This document shows positions 5,620 to 6,542 of a stretch of DNA of 6,542 nucleotides, in pieces. Below the pieces are notes generated by a model. The model was not told the DNA's origin. It was given only the letters and a program-made list of their open reading frames with translations, and did not search any database. The number at the start of each line of letters is the position of its first letter. Positions within the stretch are counted from its first letter, which is position 1. The stretch is from assembly GCA_030606385.1 (NCBI GenBank), contig JAUWGN010000066.1, positions 1-6,542 on the forward strand, read 5' to 3'. Made by a program: the position numbers and the translations under genes. The DNA comes from Dehalococcoidia bacterium (GTDB taxonomy: Bacteria; Chloroflexota; Dehalococcoidia; GIF9; AB-539-J10).

Positions 5620-6180
5620 CTAAAACCCGAACTGTTCCCTGAGCTGTTTAACATCAGCTCTAAACTTCTCAATTTCGTCCTTACTGAGTTCATCAGGCCA
5701 TACAGCTTCAACCAGCCCGGTACACCCCGCCAACCTCTTAGACGCCTTTACATGCCTGACTACGTTAGCCATATCTCCCTTCATCTTTATTTTACCCAGC
5801 ATGGTAGCCTTAATAGCATCTGTCTTACCTGTAGCCACAGCTTTCCAGGTATCGAGGCTACCGGTCATAACATACGGCGCCTTCGCAGCTTCTTCCTTGG
5901 GAAGGATTTTCACAGACCTGCAAGCACCATGCCACAGGTCCAGCATCACAGAAATGTCTTCGTCTAGCCCTAGCTCGGGCTTTGCCTGGAGCACCAGGGT
6001 AACGGCACCTTCCCAGGTCTTGGCTGCCTGCCTATACTCGGCATCGCCGTCAATGGTTTCCCCAAATACCTGCCCCCACTCTGGAGTGGGCACTATGGGC
6101 TTGGGGTGGGCTTTACGCCTTTCCTCGACCATCTTTTGGTACTCTTCGTCCCATTCCTTCGTCCCATACTTAACTGGCAT
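5620..6180 (-). CDS. SCP2 sterol-binding domain protein
   Basis: The 186-aa soluble protein has an SCP2-like domain from about residue 35 to 155. The clearest part is TGSLDTWKAVATGKTDAIKA (106-125), followed by MLGKIKMKGDMANVVRHVKA, the glycine/lysine strand-turn region of SCP2 folds that encloses a hydrophobic tunnel for fatty acyl or sterol ligands. The N-terminus has a charged helix (TKEWDEEYQKMVEERRK, 7-23), and the last 25 residues form another charged helix (ELSKDEIEKFRADVKQLREQ). No signal peptide is visible, so it is cytosolic. An excellent Shine-Dalgarno precedes ATG 6180. It lies downstream of an acyl-CoA dehydrogenase, so a role in presenting lipids or acyl-CoAs to catabolic enzymes is likely. 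It is the only complete gene in this minus-strand cluster. Confidence 0.88.
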   Translation of the reverse strand: MPVKYGTKEWDEEYQKMVEERRKAHPKPIVPTPEWGQVFGETIDGDAEYRQAAKTWEGAVTLVLQAKPELGLDEDISVMLDLWHGACRSVKILPKEEAAKAPYVMTGSLDTWKAVATGKTDAIKATMLGKIKMKGDMANVVRHVKASKRLAGCTGLVEAVWPDELSKDEIEKFRADVKQLREQFGF

Positions 6181-6184
6181 AATG

Positions 6185-6193
6185 TCACCTCCC
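6185..6193 (-). promoter_or_regulatory. Strong ribosome binding site of the SCP2 gene
   Basis: On the minus strand GGGAGGTGA ends 4 nt before ATG 6180. It differs by one base from AGGAGGTGA, the full anti-16S complement, and fixes the SCP2 start. It points to high translation independent of the broken upstream reading frame. Confidence 0.75.
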
Positions 6194-6203
6194 TTTTAGT
6201 TTA

Positions 6204-6386
6204 TTATTTGCCTGAAGTATATAACCTTCGAGCTAAGTCGGAAAGCCCTACACTCTCCAGCTTCTCCCAGGAAGGATAGCCATTGGCATTGAGTTTCCGC
6301 AAGGTTTCATCATCCACGCTCGTTTTCGAAATCTTCCCCGAAGTTAAATTTACCTCCAGAATCTTGCCGGTGTATCCTTCTTTCAG
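6204..6386 (-). pseudogene. Internally deleted aldehyde:ferredoxin oxidoreductase remnant
   Basis: A 60-codon reading begins at CTG 6386 and ends with tandem TAA TAA at 6206-6201. Codons 2-31 (KEGYTGKILEVNLTSGKIS, then TSVDDETLRK) look like the N-terminus of a tungsten AOR-family enzyme. Codons 33-56 (NANGYPSWEKLESVGLSDLA, then RRLY) look like the family's C-terminal tail, which commonly reads GW-x-x-x-G-x-P-x-x-EKL-x-x-LGL. The join is near 6291-6296. AOR proteins are about 600-640 aa, so more than 500 codons, including all pterin and Fe-S ligands, are gone. No ATG/GTG/TTG starts this frame, and it directly follows the acyl-CoA dehydrogenase stop in the same frame. It is almost certainly non-functional. 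The homology rests on motif memory. Confidence 0.75.
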
Positions 6387-6389
6387 CTT

Positions 6390-6542
6390 TTACAGAGTCT
6401 CACATCCGTAAAAATATCTGGCAACTTCCATCAAGTCCAGTTGTTTTCCCCCCATCCAGAGCTGCAGCATCTTGGAGTCCCTCCAGTGCTTTTCGATATC
6501 CCCTTCCCTGGTATAGCCGTAAGAGCCCATAAGCTCCATAAC
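6390..6542 (-). CDS. Acyl-CoA dehydrogenase, C-terminal end only (5' part outside window)
   Basis: The last 50 codons of a flavin-dependent acyl-CoA dehydrogenase are visible, running from the right edge to TAA at 6392-6390. GSYGYTREGDIEKHWRD (6-22) is the conserved G-x-x-GY-x(6-10)-RD segment of the C-terminal helical domain. The following LQLWMGGKQLDLMEVARYFY (26-45) is the helix pair that normally holds IYEGT and the catalytic Glu. Here the Glu position is Met (residue 30 of the fragment) and Thr is Gly. The full protein would be about 380-400 aa. It is the upstream gene of the cluster containing the AOR remnant and SCP2 gene, consistent with fatty-acid or aromatic acyl-CoA breakdown. Confidence 0.88.
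   Translation of the reverse strand, partial: VMELMGSYGYTREGDIEKHWRDSKMLQLWMGGKQLDLMEVARYFYGCETL

Noticed and set aside
5752..6199. Plus-strand open frames across the SCP2 gene
   Set aside because: The minus-strand SCP2 frame has a strong Shine-Dalgarno and family motifs; the plus-strand readings are Ser/Pro-rich shadows.

Overview
The window reads as part of a bacterial chromosome of roughly balanced base composition. It has tight operons, clear Shine-Dalgarno sequences, no RNA genes, no CRISPR array and no transposase. The gene set is an acyl-CoA dehydrogenase, an aldehyde:ferredoxin oxidoreductase (AOR) remnant, an SCP2-type lipid-binding protein, an iron-type alcohol dehydrogenase remnant and a GMC alcohol oxidoreductase. 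Together with hairpin-type dispersed repeats in the intergenic DNA, this suggests an anaerobic, fatty-acid or alcohol-degrading environmental bacterium. A Dehalococcoidia-like member of the Chloroflexota or a deltaproteobacterium-like lineage would fit. That placement is inference from gene content, not a phylogenetic result.

Region 1 (1-2201, minus strand) is a biotin-protein ligase/repressor gene (birA) followed 3 nt later by a sodium:solute symporter that runs off the left edge. Upstream of the likely birA start lies a TTGACA -35 box. A 10+10 bp perfect inverted repeat overlaps the expected -10 and start site. Its half-sites (GTTAACC / GGTTAAC) look like BirA boxes, so the pair is probably an autoregulated biotin-responsive operon, and the symporter becomes a candidate vitamin transporter.

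Region 2 (2187-2523) has no gene. It is a nested array of repeats: two near-identical 33-nt palindromic repeats at the ends, a 14-bp inverted repeat inside them, and a heptamer tandem repeat in the middle. Next to it, a small four-helix membrane protein gene (2524-2967, minus) is divergent from region 3.

Region 3 (2991-5360, plus) is a three-gene operon: a 149-aa small subunit, a 519-aa GMC FAD oxidoreductase with a cysteine-rich C-x5-C-x2-C-C motif, and a 123-aa membrane protein whose start overlaps the GMC end by 14 nt. It resembles a long-chain alcohol oxidase/dehydrogenase split into subunits, with a possible membrane anchor.

Region 4 (5357-6542, minus) is a decaying fatty-acid/aldehyde cluster. 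In transcription order it holds the C-terminus of an acyl-CoA dehydrogenase lacking the usual catalytic Glu, an AOR gene reduced by internal deletion to its first ~30 and last ~30 codons, an intact SCP2 sterol-carrier-like gene, and a C-terminal scrap of an iron-containing alcohol dehydrogenase. The last converges on the GMC operon, sharing a TTAA at the stop codons.
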